In this document: one piece after another, positions 21,698-23,658 of the stretch
Numbering within the stretch: the first letter of the stretch is position 1
Layout: each line of letters begins with the position of its first letter
Origin: Coraliomargarita_B sp036735565
GTDB taxonomy: Bacteria > Verrucomicrobiota > Verrucomicrobiia > Opitutales > Coraliomargaritaceae
Assembly (NCBI GenBank): GCA_036735565.1
Contig: DAINOC010000037.1
Span: forward strand, 1 to 23,658
Direction: 5' to 3'
DNA: 23,658 nucleotides
The notes under the pieces: generated by a model
The model's database searches: none
What the model saw: the letters and a program-made list of their open reading frames with translations, nothing else
Told to the model about the DNA's origin: nothing
Translations under genes and position numbers: made by a program

Positions 21698-23203
21698 TCA
21701 GAAGCCCTGTTCGATGCGGATTTGATCCAGCCGCTCCCGGATATGCCGGGTGGTTGTCTCGATGGAATAGTGCTCTTCGATGTAAGCCTGGGCGCGTTCA
21801 CCCTTCAGCCGTGCCGCTTCCGGATGACGGACGACATGGAGCAGGTGCCCGGCGGCCGCCTCCACGTCCGGGTCCGCCCATTTCTGTCCGACCTCATAGT
21901 CGCCGGCCTGCCGCTGGATTGTGATGAGCTCGAAGGGCACGAGGTAGGCATTGTCCTCATTGGTAAAATCCATGTTGCCGGACCAGCCGGTAACGATCAC
22001 CGGTTTGCCGAGGGCCATGCACTCGGCGATGTTCAGACCGAAGCCCTCGGAACGGTGGAGCGAGAGGAACACATCGGCGGATGCCTGCAGGGCCGTCATT
22101 TGCCCGCGGGTGAGGGTATCGCTGATGAGGGTCACGGATGGAAGCGAGCGGACCCGCTCGGCCAACCTCCTGGCAGCCTCTGGGTGCCGACCGGCATTGT
22201 GAACCTTCAAGATGAGGTGCATCGAGGGCTCCTGCGCTACAGCGATTTCAAATGCCCTTAGAGCCGCTTCCGGATTTTTCCGGGCGGTATACGAATTAAA
22301 GTCGAAAGCAAAGAGCACCTTGGTCAGATGCTCCGGAAATGAGGGAAGCCCTCTGCTGTCAGGCGGGTGCAAGCGGATGGGGTAGCGAACGACATGGACG
22401 GGCAGGTTCAGACCTGAGGCGACCGAAGCACGGACAAATTCCGAGCAGGTCCAGATCTCATTCAGTCCGCAGGCCCCCTTGATCCATGCTTTCGGCAATC
22501 GCGGGAGCTCCCAGGCCCAGTGGCCGATGTTGTATTGTCCGTTTTTCAGAACCGCGGGCCAATGGGCACGGATATGCGTCATTTCCGGCGCATTGAAGTG
22601 GAAAAGGTTGATCCGGTAGGGCAGTGCCTGGGTGTAGGCACCGCGGAAATCGATGTTTTCGTCGGGGCAGTTCGGCTGAAAAGGCGCTTCCACAAGGGCA
22701 TGGGGGACGGCGGATGCCCGGAGTGCACTGGCCGTTAGCCGACCCGCCTCGGCGATGCCCAGTTCGTAGCGAAAGAGGGAGACCAGATTCACCCCGAAGG
22801 GAAGCGAGTCTCCGGATCGTGGGATTTCAACCCGCGCGATATCACGGTTTCGTGGAACCAGGATTAAACGCTTGGCCGTTGCGATGGGGGCCCCATCCTC
22901 AGCCAACAGAATGAATCGCATCCATTTGAATCCGGGCTTGGAGAAAAACCGCAGGTTGAAAGTGAGGCGCTGCTCATCCGCCAGATTCGGCTCCAGCGGG
23001 CAATCGATGCAGCGGTTGCCGATGTGCAGCTCCAGGCGGTAGGCTGGCGTGCGGTTGCCCGCGACGTCCATAGCACTCGATGGTATCGATGCTTGGGACC
23101 CGGCGCTGACAGATCCCTTCACCCGAATGCCGCATTCTGCGCGCACAAGCACGAAGCCAATGGCTGGCTTTGTAATCTTTAAATGGATACCGCTTTTCGA
23201 CAT
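21698..23203 (-). CDS. Glycosyltransferase (GT4-like) with unrecognised N-terminal domain
   Basis: This 501-residue protein carries a GT-B fold in its last 360 residues. It begins at FGVNLVSLFRYELGIAEAGR (136-155), continues with VLFAFDFNSYTARKNPEAAL (296-315) and has the E-x7-E motif in SEGFGLNIAE (E386 and E394), followed by GKPVIVTGWSGN. Such enzymes transfer sugars from nucleotide donors in lipopolysaccharide, capsule or exopolysaccharide synthesis. The donor cannot be predicted. Residues 1-135 look beta-rich (PAYRLELHIGNRCIDCPLEP, TFNLRFFSKPGFKWMRFILL) and were not recognised. The ATG at 23201-23203 is preferred, because an AGGG lies 8 bases before it. A GTG three codons earlier is possible. 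Confidence 0.85.
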   Translation of the reverse strand: MSKSGIHLKITKPAIGFVLVRAECGIRVKGSVSAGSQASIPSSAMDVAGNRTPAYRLELHIGNRCIDCPLEPNLADEQRLTFNLRFFSKPGFKWMRFILLAEDGAPIATAKRLILVPRNRDIARVEIPRSGDSLPFGVNLVSLFRYELGIAEAGRLTASALRASAVPHALVEAPFQPNCPDENIDFRGAYTQALPYRINLFHFNAPEMTHIRAHWPAVLKNGQYNIGHWAWELPRLPKAWIKGACGLNEIWTCSEFVRASVASGLNLPVHVVRYPIRLHPPDSRGLPSFPEHLTKVLFAFDFNSYTARKNPEAALRAFEIAVAQEPSMHLILKVHNAGRHPEAARRLAERVRSLPSVTLISDTLTRGQMTALQASADVFLSLHRSEGFGLNIAECMALGKPVIVTGWSGNMDFTNEDNAYLVPFELITIQRQAGDYEVGQKWADPDVEAAAGHLLHVVRHPEAARLKGERAQAYIEEHYSIETTTRHIRERLDQIRIEQGF

Positions 23204-23265
23204 GATTCGCACCCTGTTCTCTGGCGGGAGGAGGCAATTGGCAAGTGATTAGGTGTGGGGCGGAG

Positions 23266-23658
23266 TCAGGCAAGCAACCGATAGAGGTAGAGGCCCATCC
23301 CGGCGTTGCCAGCCAGCCACCAAAGCGCATGCGCCCGATTGGAGGTTTCGCGGAGGATACAAAAATTAAAACCCATGGTAAGCGGAAGGAGCACCCGGGC
23401 ATAGGCGAGCTGCTCGGCCCAGACAGCAGGTCCAAGAAATGGGAGGAGCAGGGCAAAGCCCGCACCAAAGGCCCAAAAAGGGCAGTTCGGTCGGGGCCGC
23501 ATAGCCAGGTAGAGCGTTTGCGCGACGAGGGAAAGGGGGCAGAGGCACTCGAAGAGTTTTTTAAAGGTAAAATCGCCTGTCGGCTGGAGCAGCATAGCCA
23601 TCGAGCGCCCGAGCTTATCGGTAAGGCCCTGCAGCGGGAGTGCGAAATTGCCAAAGCC
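23266..23658 (-). CDS. Truncated multi-pass membrane protein of unknown family
   Basis: An open frame of about 130 codons runs off the right edge, so the N-terminus is missing. Visible residues show several hydrophobic helices (WAFGAGFALLLPFLGPAVWA, then LLPLTMGFNFCIL and WWLAGNAGMGLYLYRLL). It lies 62 bases downstream on the minus strand relative to the window end and directly precedes the glycosyltransferase, so a joint role in surface polysaccharide work is possible but speculative. No signature was recognised. Confidence 0.45.
   Translation of the reverse strand, partial: GFGNFALPLQGLTDKLGRSMAMLLQPTGDFTFKKLFECLCPLSLVAQTLYLAMRPRPNCPFWAFGAGFALLLPFLGPAVWAEQLAYARVLLPLTMGFNFCILRETSNRAHALWWLAGNAGMGLYLYRLLA

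Overview
The window looks like a bacterial chromosomal scaffold from the Verrucomicrobiota, most likely an Opitutae-type lineage. This is inferred from gene content and style rather than from a marker gene. The clues are the LL-diaminopimelate aminotransferase route to lysine, a TIGR03790-family secreted protein, high GC, few recognisable Shine-Dalgarno sites, and many short word-like repeats packed between genes. One run of exactly 100 N (17188-17287) marks a scaffold join. No rRNA, tRNA, CRISPR array, phage or insertion sequence was recognised.

Left part (1-5013). A long perfect hairpin precedes a CPBP intramembrane protease. A lipocalin lipoprotein and a Phd/VapC-type toxin-antitoxin pair follow on the minus strand, and then a large M3 oligopeptidase. 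The peptidase gene carries two in-frame insertions made of repeat words, and its 5' side is a 309-base gap filled with periodic repeats.

Middle part (5014-10677). This holds rsmE, a small TMEM14-like membrane protein, an ADP-ribosylglycohydrolase-family protein, a YbgC-like thioesterase and two DoxX-like membrane proteins placed tail to tail. An uncharacterised protein with a possible degenerate nuclease fold overlaps pdxA, and an IscA/ErpA-type Fe-S protein follows.

Central operons (10853-17174). infC is followed after 5 bases by a secreted N-acetylmuramoyl-L-alanine amidase, which overlaps a TIGR03790 protein. Next come a siderophore/cobalamin-type binding protein and a divergent, degenerate cobalamin adenosyltransferase-like protein, which hint at a corrinoid theme. 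dapL ends the block and abuts the N gap.

Right part (17288-23658). panC, nadB, panE and a DUF3108 protein form a tight plus-strand operon for pantothenate and NAD precursors. A glycosyltransferase with an unrecognised N-terminal domain lies convergent to it, and a truncated membrane protein runs off the edge.

The strongest unusual signal is the set of short-period word repeats. Different words with periods of about 6, 8 and 10 bases fill several intergenic spaces, run right up to start codons, and in one gene are translated as part of a metalloprotease.
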